The notes under the pieces are model-generated. The model was not told the DNA's origin, did not search any database, and saw only the letters and a program-made list of their open reading frames with translations. Positions 17,710-25,614 of a stretch of DNA of 42,935 nt are shown piece after piece. Both the position numbers and the translations under genes were made by a program. The stretch is taken from the IMG/VR virus record IMGVR_UViG_3300036981_000218, positions 1-42,935 of that record, one strand, 5' to 3'. Source of the stretch: a virus. Each line of letters begins with the position of its first letter. Within the stretch, counting starts at the first letter, position 1.

Positions 17710-19743
17710 CTAAATCTCCGCCATCTTGAGATAGCTGACGCTCTCCGGCGTCTCCGGCTTGGCGAGGATCAGGTTCAGATAGTTGACAAGATCGCTCATC
17801 GTCGGATTGCGCCCCAAGATGGCGGTGTAGGCATCAAAGCCGAGCAGCACTTGCGAAACCTCGGCGGGCGTCATGGGGCGATTGGTGCGATTCTGCCACA
17901 TGCCGATGAAGTTCTGATAGTCCTTCGCCGCCTGATCCGAGCCGCCCATCGCCGCGGTGTAGTAGGCTTCCGGCGTCATGTTGAAGGCTTGGGTAAAGGC
18001 GGTGATGTACTCGGCTGGCAGACCACCCCAGCCGGTCGCGGCCTCAGTCGTGCCGGGCGTCGTGCCTGCGGCCGTGCCCCCGCCAGACGTGCCCCCACCA
18101 CTGCTACCATCAGCAGCCGCGTACCCGCCCCCGCCACCGCCAGATGCGTAGTACGTGCGTGGCGCATAGGAGGATCCGCCACCACCACCGTAGTAACTGC
18201 GATAGGGTGTGTAGCCCGAGGAGTAACTGCGATAGGGCGTGTAGTTTGACGAGTAGCCACCGCCACCGCCGTAGTCAACCCAGCCACCGCCGCCGCCACC
18301 GCCTGAATAGTCTTCCACTCCACCAGCATAAACGCCACTCGGCGGCCCGCCCGCGCCACCGCCTGGCATGACGGCTTGCGCCGCAGCGCCCGATAGCGCA
18401 CTCTGGCCTGGCGTGGGCACCCCCGGCGCAGTCGTGGGGAAGACGCCGGACACGGGCGGGCCGTTGTAGGTCTCAGCCAGGCGCGCCCGATCCGCCGTGG
18501 TCAGTGGCGCGGCGGGCATGGCGCTGGGGCGGGGCGGGCCAGCCACCGGAGCCGCAGTCAACGCGCCCGGCTGAATCATAGCCGGCGCACCGGATGGCTG
18601 CTGCCGGGTCAACGCCTGGGCAATCAGCGCCCCAAGGGCATTGAGGGGCGAGCCGCTGGCGGCGTTCAAGGCGAGCGGATTCTGGGCGCCAGCCGGCGCA
18701 GCGGCGCCCTCAGTGCGCACCCACGGCATGACAGATGACGCGGCGGCCGCGGCGGCTGGCAGGAGACCGGCCCGCTGCAAGGCGTTCACGCCCCACACGG
18801 CCATTTGCGGTCCGGCGCTCAGGGGCGGCGCGGGCGGCTGATAGGTCGGCAGGGCTGCACCGGAACTCTGCGGCAACAGACCCAACATGCGCAGATTGGT
18901 CTCCGCCTCGGGTCTGATCCGTTCATCCAGGTCTTGCAGGAATTGCGGCTGCTTGGCAACCTGCCGCGCGCCAAAGTCGAGCAAACCCTGCACCGGCCCT
19001 TGCAGGGCATTCGTCACCGTGTTGAGACTCGGCAACGCATTGAAGGCTTGCTGATAGGCCGGCGCGACCACGTTTTGCCGCAGCGCCCCCATGAGCGGCG
19101 CAACCGACTGCGCCATGCCGCGCAGCAAGGGGAGCATCGGCGGGATCGCCGCGGCGGGCGCGGCAGTAAATGGGCCATGCGTCGAACTGCTGGGCGAGGC
19201 ATATGTCGGCGCACTGCTGCCGCTGGCGATGCTCCGCGCCCGTGCAATGGCAGCCGGGCCAGGCCCTGCGCCACGCGTCACCCCGGCCATGCCATAGGCC
19301 GGCGCGGCAACGGGCGGGGCAACCGGCGCGTTCACCTGGCGCATCGCGGACAGACCAGCGAGAGGCGTCCCCGCCACCTTGCGCACCGAACGCGGCGCGG
19401 CGTCGGTGGCGATGGGCTTGACGCCTAACGTCTTGGCCGTGTTGCTGGCGCCCTTTGGCTTGTAGGCCTTTGCCATCGTCGCAGCGTAGGAGGGCACTTT
19501 CTTGACCGCAGTCTTGGCCGTGCTCGTCTTCGGCTTCGTGACCGTGGCAACCTTCTTGACCGTGGCGACCTTCTTCGGCGGCGTGTAGATTTTCGCCATC
19601 GTCGTCGCGTAGGTCGGTCGGGTTACGGTGGTAACGGTAGTGCTCGTCTTCGGCTTCGTGACCGTGGGGGTCTTACCCCGCGCCAGATCGCTGACGCTCA
19701 CCTTCTTCTTGCTCGAACCGCCGCTATCGCTTGTTTGGGCCAT
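17710..19743 (-). CDS. low-complexity virion-type protein, companion of the giant protein
   Basis: 677 aa from the ATG at 19743, which has AAGGAG seven bases upstream; a longer frame to 19887 reads through the preceding gene. The N-terminus is Lys/Thr/Pro-rich and repeats motifs of the downstream giant protein: KKKVSVSDLARGK, RPTYA, VKPIATDAAPRSVR and GLSAMRQVNAP. Next come Ala/Pro-rich helical parts, then Gly/Tyr/Ser tracts (near 550-610, with repeated TPYRSY), and a folded 100-residue C-terminus (AEYITAFTQAFNMTPEAYY). Four bases separate it from the giant gene. The shared motifs suggest that both proteins are handled by the same partner, perhaps co-packaged in the capsid (inference). Confidence 0.7.
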   Translation of the reverse strand: MAQTSDSGGSSKKKVSVSDLARGKTPTVTKPKTSTTVTTVTRPTYATTMAKIYTPPKKVATVKKVATVTKPKTSTAKTAVKKVPSYAATMAKAYKPKGASNTAKTLGVKPIATDAAPRSVRKVAGTPLAGLSAMRQVNAPVAPPVAAPAYGMAGVTRGAGPGPAAIARARSIASGSSAPTYASPSSSTHGPFTAAPAAAIPPMLPLLRGMAQSVAPLMGALRQNVVAPAYQQAFNALPSLNTVTNALQGPVQGLLDFGARQVAKQPQFLQDLDERIRPEAETNLRMLGLLPQSSGAALPTYQPPAPPLSAGPQMAVWGVNALQRAGLLPAAAAAASSVMPWVRTEGAAAPAGAQNPLALNAASGSPLNALGALIAQALTRQQPSGAPAMIQPGALTAAPVAGPPRPSAMPAAPLTTADRARLAETYNGPPVSGVFPTTAPGVPTPGQSALSGAAAQAVMPGGGAGGPPSGVYAGGVEDYSGGGGGGGWVDYGGGGGYSSNYTPYRSYSSGYTPYRSYYGGGGGSSYAPRTYYASGGGGGGYAAADGSSGGGTSGGGTAAGTTPGTTEAATGWGGLPAEYITAFTQAFNMTPEAYYTAAMGGSDQAAKDYQNFIGMWQNRTNRPMTPAEVSQVLLGFDAYTAILGRNPTMSDLVNYLNLILAKPETPESVSYLKMAEI

Positions 19744-19969
19744 TGAGTGCTCCTTGAGCCGCCTGGTACTGGCGTAACGCTTTGCCCAGCGTGGCCCCAA
19801 AGTCGGGATCCGCCTGCGCCTGCACCGAGGCGCGCGCGAGATATTCCTGAAAAGGCATAGCCTGCTTCTGTTCAGGGAACAGGCCATCGAGACGATCCAA
19901 GCGCCCGTTGACCGTTTGCCCGATGCCTTGCAAGCGCGCTTGCATCTGGGAGCCGCCGCCGTTTTTCAT
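19724..19969 (-). CDS. small unknown protein of the virion-core operon
   Basis: 81 aa: MKNGGGSQMQARLQGIGQTV start, a helical Gln/Ala-rich body (QEYLARASVQAQADPDFG) and a basic end. It overlaps the upstream gene as TGATG and overlaps the 677-aa protein start by 20 bp, so translation is likely coupled. No family recognised. Confidence 0.6.
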   Translation of the reverse strand: MKNGGGSQMQARLQGIGQTVNGRLDRLDGLFPEQKQAMPFQEYLARASVQAQADPDFGATLGKALRQYQAAQGALNGPNKR

Positions 19970-20403
19970 CAGGGCAAGAGACCTTTCGCCTTGCGCGGCT
20001 TGCGCACGCGGGGGGCTTTTGCCATACCAGTACCTGGCGCGGGCGACCAGACCGTTGCGGGCGTCGGCTTGCTACGCGCGGCGGGCGGCCTGTTTGGCGG
20101 GGCGGGCTGCCAGGCATTGGCCGCTCCGGGACCAGGTGACACCGGATTCGGCACTATGGGGCGTGGGCCACCCCCGCGGCGCGCGCCAGGTGGACCCGTT
20201 ACCAGGCTCGGCATTGGCGCAGGCCGCTGCGTGGGCTTGGCTGGCTTCGATGCGACCAGGTTCGATGCGATGGGCGCAGGCCGCTGAGTAAGAATGCCTT
20301 TACTCGCAGCGCCAGTCGTACCAGTTACTATCTTAGGCAGTGGCGCCAGGCGACTGCCGCCACTCCGACTGCCGGGGGGGACTTTCTTGTACTGTGCAAC
20401 CAT
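19969..20403 (-). CDS. Pro/Arg/Lys-rich basic protein
   Basis: 144 aa, almost wholly disordered in appearance. It is rich in Pro, Ala, Lys and Arg, with repeats of the form TQRPAPIAS/TQRPAPMPS and a basic tail (RVRKPRKAKGLLP). The ATG at 20403 has a strong GGGAGGT site five bases upstream, which also contains the end of the previous gene. It lies just ahead of the two large virion-type genes. DNA or RNA binding inside the capsid is a reasonable guess from charge alone. Confidence 0.6.
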   Translation of the reverse strand: MVAQYKKVPPGSRSGGSRLAPLPKIVTGTTGAASKGILTQRPAPIASNLVASKPAKPTQRPAPMPSLVTGPPGARRGGGPRPIVPNPVSPGPGAANAWQPAPPNRPPAARSKPTPATVWSPAPGTGMAKAPRVRKPRKAKGLLP

Positions 20404-20615
20404 CACTTACCTCCCTTTTTGGGCTTGTGAAGTTTGCTGAGAACTTGCGCGAGTTGGGCACGCTTCTTCGTGGTCGTGCTCGCCTTGCTACCAGGCTTCA
20501 ACACATCGGCGGCGAACTCAGCCGTGCTTTTGCCAGCGCGCTCGGCGGCCTTCTTGAACGCGCCTTTGTTCTTGGAAGTCGCATCAGAAATCCAGTCAGT
20601 TTTCTTCTTTGCCAT
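20403..20615 (-). CDS. small Lys-rich basic protein
   Basis: 70 aa, about one quarter Lys: MAKKKTDWISDATSKNKGAF, a short helical centre (AAERAGKSTAEFAADVLK) and the tail KLHKPKKGGK. It looks like a histone-like or DNA-condensing peptide, though no family is recognised. The stop overlaps the next start as TGATG. Confidence 0.6.
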   Translation of the reverse strand: MAKKKTDWISDATSKNKGAFKKAAERAGKSTAEFAADVLKPGSKASTTTKKRAQLAQVLSKLHKPKKGGK

Positions 20616-20616
20616 C

Positions 20617-20745
20617 TCAGCAGCCCTTCTTACCCTTGGGCGGTGGGACGTTCTTCTTCGGCGGCCCCTTCTTCACCGTCTTGGGCGCTTCCTTCTCGGC
20701 AACTTTCTCTTTCAGCCACGGGGGAAGTTTCTTTTTGGCGACCAT
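20617..20745 (-). CDS. 42-aa Lys/Pro-rich basic peptide
   Basis: The frame begins MVAKKKLPPWLKEKVAEKEA and ends PPPKGKKGC. CAGGAG lies six bases before the ATG, and the next gene starts two bases after this stop. With its two downstream neighbours it makes three consecutive tiny basic proteins. Confidence 0.55.
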   Translation of the reverse strand: MVAKKKLPPWLKEKVAEKEAPKTVKKGPPKKNVPPPKGKKGC

Positions 20746-20782
20746 GATCTACTCCTGCATCAAAGCAAAAAGTGCACGTGTA

Positions 20783-20800
20783 GTCGCCCTGCTTGGCGAC
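20783..20800 (-). terminator. short hairpin in the gap after the two-TM protein gene
   Basis: 6-bp stem GTCGCC/GGCGAC with a 6-nt loop in the 99-bp gap between 20745 and 20845. It is a possible attenuator; weak evidence, with no T run. Confidence 0.25.
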
Positions 20801-20844
20801 ACCCGCGCAACCATGCGGACTACGGGGGAAGTTGGGACAGAACC

Positions 20845-21093
20845 TTACCAGAGCCAAAGCGAAAGCTTGGTGCGCGTTGGCGCGCTTAACTCCGCACCGC
20901 CACCAGCCAGGGCCGGATCCTGCGCGGCCAGCAGGCGCAAGAACGGCACCAGCACAGCGGTCAGGAAGCCAACCAGAATCGGCATCCATGCCACGAGGTT
21001 GAATTGCGCCGTCAGCCACTCGGCCAGCAGCACGGTCAAGGCGATCAGTGACGCCCAAATGGCGCCCGGCGCCACACCAGCAAATGCTTTCAT
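20845..21093 (-). CDS. two-TM small membrane protein (holin-like)
   Basis: 82 aa from the ATG at 21093, which has GGAGGG seven bases upstream; a longer frame to 21150 lacks support. Two hydrophobic segments are clear: AIWASLIALTVLLAEWLTA (about 11-29) and MPILVGFLTAVLVPFLRLLA (about 36-55), followed by a short polar tail. Size and topology fit a holin, but no lysis gene is adjacent, so a virion or membrane role remains possible. Confidence 0.6.
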   Translation of the reverse strand: MKAFAGVAPGAIWASLIALTVLLAEWLTAQFNLVAWMPILVGFLTAVLVPFLRLLAAQDPALAGGGAELSAPTRTKLSLWLW

Positions 21094-21143
21094 CGGTAGA
21101 CCCTCCTGTTGCGTGCAGTATAGCCTACCGCGTAGGCTGCTTA

Positions 21144-21154
21144 TTGACACCCAC
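21144..21154 (+). repeat. copy of TTGACACCCAC
   Basis: Exact 11-bp word, also at 25560 and 26871. Here it lies at the left border of the first ribbon-helix-helix/homing-endonuclease unit, 51 bp upstream of the two-TM gene on the minus strand. Confidence 0.55.
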
Positions 21155-21182
21155 TTGACAATACCACAGCATGTGTTATAAT
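21155..21182 (+). promoter_or_regulatory. sigma-70-like promoter of RHH/endonuclease unit 1
   Basis: -35 TTGACA (21155-21160), 16-bp spacer, -10 TATAAT (21177-21182): both hexamers are consensus. The ATG at 21189 begins seven bases after the -10, so transcription should start at or next to the start codon, giving a leaderless mRNA. An inverted repeat, ATACCACA-GCA-TGTGTTAT (21161-21179), lies over the spacer and -10 and is a likely operator. Confidence 0.75.
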
Positions 21183-21188
21183 TCAGCT

Positions 21189-21344
21189 ATGAAAGAACGC
21201 ACCAGCTTCACCCTATCCCCCGGATGCAAGCACCTGCTGCAACTGTTGGCCGCCAAGTTGGGCCTCAGCCAAGCCAGCGTCATCGAAATGGCTGTGCGCC
21301 AATTGGCCGAACGTGAACGCATCGCCCAGGAAGCCAAGCCATGA
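21189..21344 (+). CDS. ribbon-helix-helix (CopG/Arc-like) DNA-binding protein
   Basis: 51 aa. A short beta-strand (RTSFTLSP) is followed by two helices (CKHLLQLLAAKLG, SQASVIEMAVRQLAERE), the RHH layout. It has no Shine-Dalgarno site because the promoter places the ATG at the transcript start. The stop overlaps the endonuclease start (ATGA). It closely resembles the 49-aa protein at 25615. It probably autoregulates the unit and restrains endonuclease expression; this is inferred from the operator-like repeat and the pairing. Confidence 0.75.
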   Translation: MKERTSFTLSPGCKHLLQLLAAKLGLSQASVIEMAVRQLAERERIAQEAKP

Positions 21345-22117
21345 ACGACGACCTACGCTGCGCCGGCATCTACGCCATTCGCCACAGCGCGAGCGGCAAG
21401 GTGTATGTCGGCCAGAGCCAGAACGTCAGGAAGCGTATCCAGGAACACAGCCTCCTAAGAAAAGGCTGCACATATCTCCGTAACGCACTTAAGCGTTACG
21501 GCTGGGAAGCCTTCGAGATCGTTATCCTTGAGCGCGTTGACGACTTGGCTTTGCTGAACGAGCGTGAGCAGTATTGGATCGACACCTTACACGCCTGCGA
21601 CCATGAACTTGGCTATAACTTGAACCCTACGGCTGGATCACGACGCGGTGCCAAGCACAGCCCGGAGACTAAAGCCAAGATGTCAGCCAGAAACGTATCA
21701 GATGAGACCAAAGCCAAACTACGCGCCGCCAACTTGGGTAAGAAATGCGATGAATCCGTAAGAGCCAAGATGAGCGCCTCCGGAAAGGGCAAAAAACATT
21801 CTCCAGAACACGTTGAAAAGGTCGCCGCGGCGACGCGCGGACGGACAGCCACAGCCGAAGAAAAAGCCAAGAACCGCGCGAAAGGATTGGGTATTCATCC
21901 CTCTCTAGAAACCAGGGCCAAGATGAGCGCCGCGCATCTGGCAAGACATCACACCGTCGAACGTACCGCCATCCTCTTGGAATATATAAAGTCCCATCCT
22001 CGCGCTAGGTGGCAAGACGTTATCAACGATACGGGCATGTCTGATACTGCTGTACGTCATATACTTAATGGGCTTGGTTGGCACAAGCAGCAACGCGGAT
22101 GTTGGGCGCAAGTCTAA
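21341..22117 (+). CDS. GIY-YIG homing endonuclease with NUMOD3-like repeats
   Basis: 258 aa. The catalytic domain begins CAGIYAIRHSASGKVYVGQS, giving the GIY and YVG motifs, then Arg in NVRKRIQEH and the catalytic Glu in LNEREQYWIDTL. The middle contains NUMOD3-type DNA-binding repeats (SPETKAKMSARN, SDETKAKLRAANLGKK, SPEHVEKVA, SLETRAKMSAAH). The C-terminus looks like a helix-turn-helix (RWQDVINDTGMSDTAVRHIL). It would nick or cut a specific site in related phages lacking the unit. It is convergent with the portal gene, stops overlapping by two bases. Confidence 0.88.
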   Translation: MNDDLRCAGIYAIRHSASGKVYVGQSQNVRKRIQEHSLLRKGCTYLRNALKRYGWEAFEIVILERVDDLALLNEREQYWIDTLHACDHELGYNLNPTAGSRRGAKHSPETKAKMSARNVSDETKAKLRAANLGKKCDESVRAKMSASGKGKKHSPEHVEKVAAATRGRTATAEEKAKNRAKGLGIHPSLETRAKMSAAHLARHHTVERTAILLEYIKSHPRARWQDVINDTGMSDTAVRHILNGLGWHKQQRGCWAQV

Positions 22118-24021
22118 AAGCCCCCTGGCATCTTAGCTCTAGGTATATCCCCCCCGGCCAGATCACCTATGCGCGGCTCAATCGGCGCGCCGCTCAGACT
22201 TTGTAACCCCATGATGTCGGAACGCCCCGTAGGCTCGCCCGTATTGCGTGGCGTTGCACCCATGTTCTGCTGTATCTGCGCCATCAGTTGTTGGAGCATG
22301 GCTGGATCCATACCACCCGGCGCTGCACCCTGGGGCGCTGCTGGGGGCGGCGGGCCGCCGCCCCCGCTTGCCGCCGCTTGCGCGCCCTTGATCGCATCCA
22401 GCAAGGCTTGGGGGATGAGTTGCCCGTCAGGTCCGGCGACGAAGCCGGGTGGTATTTCAACATTGGCCGGCGCATAGCCGCGGGCTATCGCCAGCTTCAA
22501 GCCTTCAATGGGCGCAAGCTGAGCGTAAATCGCTTCAACGGCTATGCGCTCTGCCTCGGCGGCAGGCTCCGAGGACAACTTCCATTTTTCGAGCGCCGTT
22601 TCGCGTGACAAAAGTTTCGCGCCCGTCGCTTCAATTGCCATGCGCAGCGCGCCCGCGGTGTCTGATGGCATCGGATCGGCCAGGTGGACGGTAATATCGA
22701 GATCATCCCCAAACTTCTCGACGTTCAAGCGCAGTTTACGTTTCACCATCCGTGACGTGGGCGAATCTTTGGTCACAATAACCAATGGAATCTGTTTGCC
22801 CACCAGTGGGGCAACCTTGTTACGACAAATCTGGACCACGTTTAAGAACGCGCCCGCCAGCATTGCCTCCACGGCCGCCCAGATCGGGAGGATCACTCTA
22901 CGTCCAGCTTGCGACAGCAGCGAGATGGCATAGCCCGCGCTATCGCCCGGCGACTGCCCGAACACGGCAAAGGGGATGGTGCTTTGTTGAAAAACTTGTA
23001 GTAAGGATTGGCCGAGGGTGTAGAAGTCGGGCGGCATCCCGGCGCGCTGGAGGGCTTGCACCTTGTCGGCGCTGCCCAGATACGTGACCTTGCCAGGGCG
23101 CAGGTCGAGATCTTTGCCGTTCTCGCCCGAGAGGGCATCGGAGTAGACCGCCCAGGCGTTGGTCACCGCGGCCAGGCCGGAGGTCGCATTGATCGAATAC
23201 CAGGTGTCGATGACTTGCGCCAAGTCTTCGACGGCGGCCAGGATCGGGCGGAAACGCTTCTCCCCATCGCGAAATGGCGTCGTGCGGGCGTTGCCAAACG
23301 CATACGGCAGACAGCCGTAGCCGTGCGCCAGGACCGGCCCGCCCTTGACCTTCACGGCTTCACCATTGGCGAAGTAGCAGCGGTGTGTCGCCGTCCAGTA
23401 TTCCGTCCATTCGATCAGGTCATCATCCCCCAGCTTCGGATCGAGGACGTTGGGGTAAAGCACCCGCACATCGGCGGCCAACCGCTGCCAGCGTTCGACT
23501 ACGCAGCGCGGTCCAAGCGGGCCATCCGCCACATGCACATGCCGGGGGTCGCGCAACTGGAAGACGACGGGCAGGCCGGCGATGGTCGCCTCATCCGTGG
23601 CCTCCGCCCCCAACTTGATCGAACTGTCCACAAACAGCGTGCGGGCGATGCACTGCGCCCGCTGCGCCGCCAGGAAAGCAGCCTCGCCAATCAAGTTACG
23701 CTGCTGCTTCTTACCGTTCATCGACAACCAGGCCCGCAGCCAGTTCTCTAGCCCCTCGGCGTCACGTTCGTCGTCCAGCCCCTCACCCGCGGCCGGGACG
23801 GAGATGCTAAACTCCATCTGCGCCGCCAGGTCCACGACGAGATCAACCACGCTCGTCGCGTAGGGCATGGTGACGTACTGGATATTGGGATCGGCGGAAG
23901 TCTTCTTGTTGGACATGAAGTAGAGCGCGTCCAGGCGATCATACAGTTGACTGCGCTTGGCGTCACGGTCTACCAGGGCATTGCACTCAGCCCAAATCTT
24001 GGCGGTGGTCGGTTTACTCAT
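22114..24021 (-). CDS. portal protein
   Basis: 635 aa. The ATG at 24021 lies 8 bp inside the terminase end with GAGG nine bases upstream; a GTG at 24036 is less likely. Order and size fit a portal: directly after the large terminase, with an N-terminal helical stem region (SQLYDRLDALYFMSNKK), a central alpha/beta core with clip-like segments (STIPFAVFGQSPGDSAGYAI, RRVILPIWAAVEAMLAGAFL), and a Gly/Pro/Gln-rich C-terminal tail (GGGGPPPPAAPQ, MLQQLMAQIQQ). Portals form the dodecameric DNA gate at one capsid vertex. It has the general look of the portals paired with N4-like capsids. Confidence 0.82.
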   Translation of the reverse strand: MSKPTTAKIWAECNALVDRDAKRSQLYDRLDALYFMSNKKTSADPNIQYVTMPYATSVVDLVVDLAAQMEFSISVPAAGEGLDDERDAEGLENWLRAWLSMNGKKQQRNLIGEAAFLAAQRAQCIARTLFVDSSIKLGAEATDEATIAGLPVVFQLRDPRHVHVADGPLGPRCVVERWQRLAADVRVLYPNVLDPKLGDDDLIEWTEYWTATHRCYFANGEAVKVKGGPVLAHGYGCLPYAFGNARTTPFRDGEKRFRPILAAVEDLAQVIDTWYSINATSGLAAVTNAWAVYSDALSGENGKDLDLRPGKVTYLGSADKVQALQRAGMPPDFYTLGQSLLQVFQQSTIPFAVFGQSPGDSAGYAISLLSQAGRRVILPIWAAVEAMLAGAFLNVVQICRNKVAPLVGKQIPLVIVTKDSPTSRMVKRKLRLNVEKFGDDLDITVHLADPMPSDTAGALRMAIEATGAKLLSRETALEKWKLSSEPAAEAERIAVEAIYAQLAPIEGLKLAIARGYAPANVEIPPGFVAGPDGQLIPQALLDAIKGAQAAASGGGGPPPPAAPQGAAPGGMDPAMLQQLMAQIQQNMGATPRNTGEPTGRSDIMGLQSLSGAPIEPRIGDLAGGDIPRAKMPGGF

Positions 24022-25534
24022 GGTGGGGAACCTCAAAGCTCAAGTCCGGCCCGGCCGGCGCACGGTTGTAGCCAAAGCGCACCCCAGCCGGCGTATTGCC
24101 CGGTAGGATCGTCATCTCCGGCGCGTTACTGGGACCGGCCCCAAAGGCAAACGGCTGCCCCAAGTCCTGCGTCTTGCGGCGCTTGCGCAGCACCGGCCCG
24201 AAGCGGTCATACAGCCAGTAGGCCAAAGCCTTGCAAGCGTCATTGTCGCGGTCGATCGGCAATTCACTGACCGGCCGATTCTCAACGCTCTTGTGGTAGC
24301 GGTACTTCGCCAGCTCAGCCAACAGCCCCTTGCACTTGGGCGCAATAAAAAGCCGGGGCTGCTGCGTCGCGGGATTCAGGAAGAACGTGCGTGTGCGCAG
24401 AATGCCCTCCACGATGCCGACCCGGTTGACCCGCAGATTGAGGCCGGCCGTGTGCCGCCAAATTTCCACCTGCGACTTGGCGCCGGGGTGCTGCTGACCA
24501 GCAATGTCGATGACGCCACCCGTAACGCGCTTCCACCACCAGCGTTCCTTGCAGCGGGCGATGACTTCCTCGGCTACCAACCCCGTCTCATAGACCTCAT
24601 CGAAGCAATAGACCTGATCACCCCACCAGGTAAGGGCCAGCACGGCATAAGCATGGGCATACCCTGGATCAACGGTAATTTCAATCGGCCAGTCGTGCCC
24701 GGCCGCCAAGGCGTCTTTGTGATGGCCGGTAATCATGCCTGGCTCTTTGACATAAGTGCGCCAAGCAATCTCGCGGACATGCTGCTCGTAGCTGAACTCC
24801 CGGAACACCAGCCCCGCCGGCGGACATGGGATCGCCCCGTAACGTTCCAGAAAGAGATCAGCGGGTAACGTGGCGGAAATGGCGAGTAGTTCCGGGTCTT
24901 GGCGTCCACCCGGAAAAATGTGTTTGTTAGCCCAGGTCGGCAATGAGTGGGCGCTACCACCATCAGAATTTTGCGCCCGCCACCGCTGCCATAACGACGG
25001 ATACCAGTCGGCCCCGGCTTCGAGCGTGCCACTAAGCAAAATGAAGCCTCTTTTTTCCGCCACGCGGCCCCGAACTTTTAGAAAAATTTCCCACGTCTGC
25101 TGAGCCGCTTCGACTAGAAGCACGCCATCAGGCGCAGTACCCGCCAGTTTGCGCACGTCATCCGAAGTTTTCGTCACACAGACACCATTGAAGGCCGTCG
25201 TCAAAGAACATGCGCCGATGCGCGGGAAGGACACTTCTTTGACCGCGCCGATCTTCTGTAGCGCACTCAGGATGTACGCAAATTCAGCCCGACACTGGAC
25301 ATAATCAGGGCCAACAATCCAAGCCAGGAAGTCGGGGCGGCCAATGAGCCAGCACAGCAACTCCATCGCACTGACCAGACTCTTGCCCGCGCGTTCACCA
25401 CCAATGACGAGCCGGGAGCGGGCGGTATCCAAGTGGATCGCCCACTGTTCGGGTGTGGGGTCATAGCCGACGCGCTGAAAGATGAACTCCCGTTGCGCTC
25501 TAGTCGGCGGCGCGGGTTGCTCCATAGAGGGCAT
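24014..25534 (-). CDS. terL: terminase large subunit (packaging ATPase/nuclease)
   Basis: 506 aa. ATPase domain: Walker A-like VIGGERAGKS, the acidic motif in PDGVLLVEAAQQ (the usual Asp-Glu is Val-Glu here) and coupling motif LLSGT. Nuclease domain (RNase H-like): ITVDPGYAHAYAVLAL, GVIDIAGQQ and PIDRDNDACKALAYWL supply three Asp sites. The start at 25534 (MPSMEQPAPP) is preferred because the longer frame to 25639 would read through the plus-strand promoter of homing unit 2; MEQPAPP at 25525 is an alternative. The enzyme drives DNA into the procapsid and cuts genome units. Confidence 0.88.
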   Translation of the reverse strand: MPSMEQPAPPTRAQREFIFQRVGYDPTPEQWAIHLDTARSRLVIGGERAGKSLVSAMELLCWLIGRPDFLAWIVGPDYVQCRAEFAYILSALQKIGAVKEVSFPRIGACSLTTAFNGVCVTKTSDDVRKLAGTAPDGVLLVEAAQQTWEIFLKVRGRVAEKRGFILLSGTLEAGADWYPSLWQRWRAQNSDGGSAHSLPTWANKHIFPGGRQDPELLAISATLPADLFLERYGAIPCPPAGLVFREFSYEQHVREIAWRTYVKEPGMITGHHKDALAAGHDWPIEITVDPGYAHAYAVLALTWWGDQVYCFDEVYETGLVAEEVIARCKERWWWKRVTGGVIDIAGQQHPGAKSQVEIWRHTAGLNLRVNRVGIVEGILRTRTFFLNPATQQPRLFIAPKCKGLLAELAKYRYHKSVENRPVSELPIDRDNDACKALAYWLYDRFGPVLRKRRKTQDLGQPFAFGAGPSNAPEMTILPGNTPAGVRFGYNRAPAGPDLSFEVPHHE

Positions 25535-25559
25535 CTTATACCCACTGCCAGGCAGAGTG

Positions 25560-25570
25560 TTGACACCCAC
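25560..25570 (+). repeat. TTGACACCCAC, left direct repeat of homing unit 2
   Basis: Exact copy of the 11-bp word at 26871-26881, same orientation. Between the two copies lie only the RHH/endonuclease pair and its promoter. On the minus strand it is 25 bp ahead of the terminase start. Confidence 0.6.
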
Positions 25571-25578
25571 GCGCGGAC

Positions 25579-25608
25579 TTGACGCGTGACGTACATTTGA
25601 TGTATAAT
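25579..25608 (+). promoter_or_regulatory. sigma-70-like promoter of RHH/endonuclease unit 2
   Basis: -35 TTGACG (25579-25584), 18-bp spacer, -10 TATAAT (25603-25608). The ATG at 25615 begins seven bases after the -10, again predicting a leaderless transcript. The perfect inverted repeat TACAT-TTG-ATGTA (25592-25604) overlaps the spacer and -10, at nearly the same place and with the same 3-nt centre as in unit 1. Confidence 0.75.
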
Positions 25609-25614
25609 AGCAGC

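Larger units (their letters stand above)
21155..22117 (+). mobile_element. homing-endonuclease unit 1 (promoter, RHH gene, GIY-YIG gene)
   Basis: A self-contained plus-strand unit in an otherwise minus-strand operon: its own promoter, a 51-aa ribbon-helix-helix protein and a GIY-YIG endonuclease overlapping as ATGA. It ends exactly against the portal gene, the two convergent stop codons sharing two bases. It is paralogous to the unit at 25571-26870. Free-standing homing endonucleases are common invaders of phage intergenic spaces. Confidence 0.75.

Noticed and set aside
13264-18249. Three very long plus-strand frames opposite the giant protein gene
   Set aside because: Composition is that of antisense GC-rich sequence, with no motifs or ribosome sites, while the minus frame is continuous for 2,869 codons.
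21144-21149. TTGACA of the recurring word as the -35 of homing unit 1
   Set aside because: No -10 lies at 16-18 bp from it, whereas the next TTGACA (21155) is perfectly placed relative to TATAAT.
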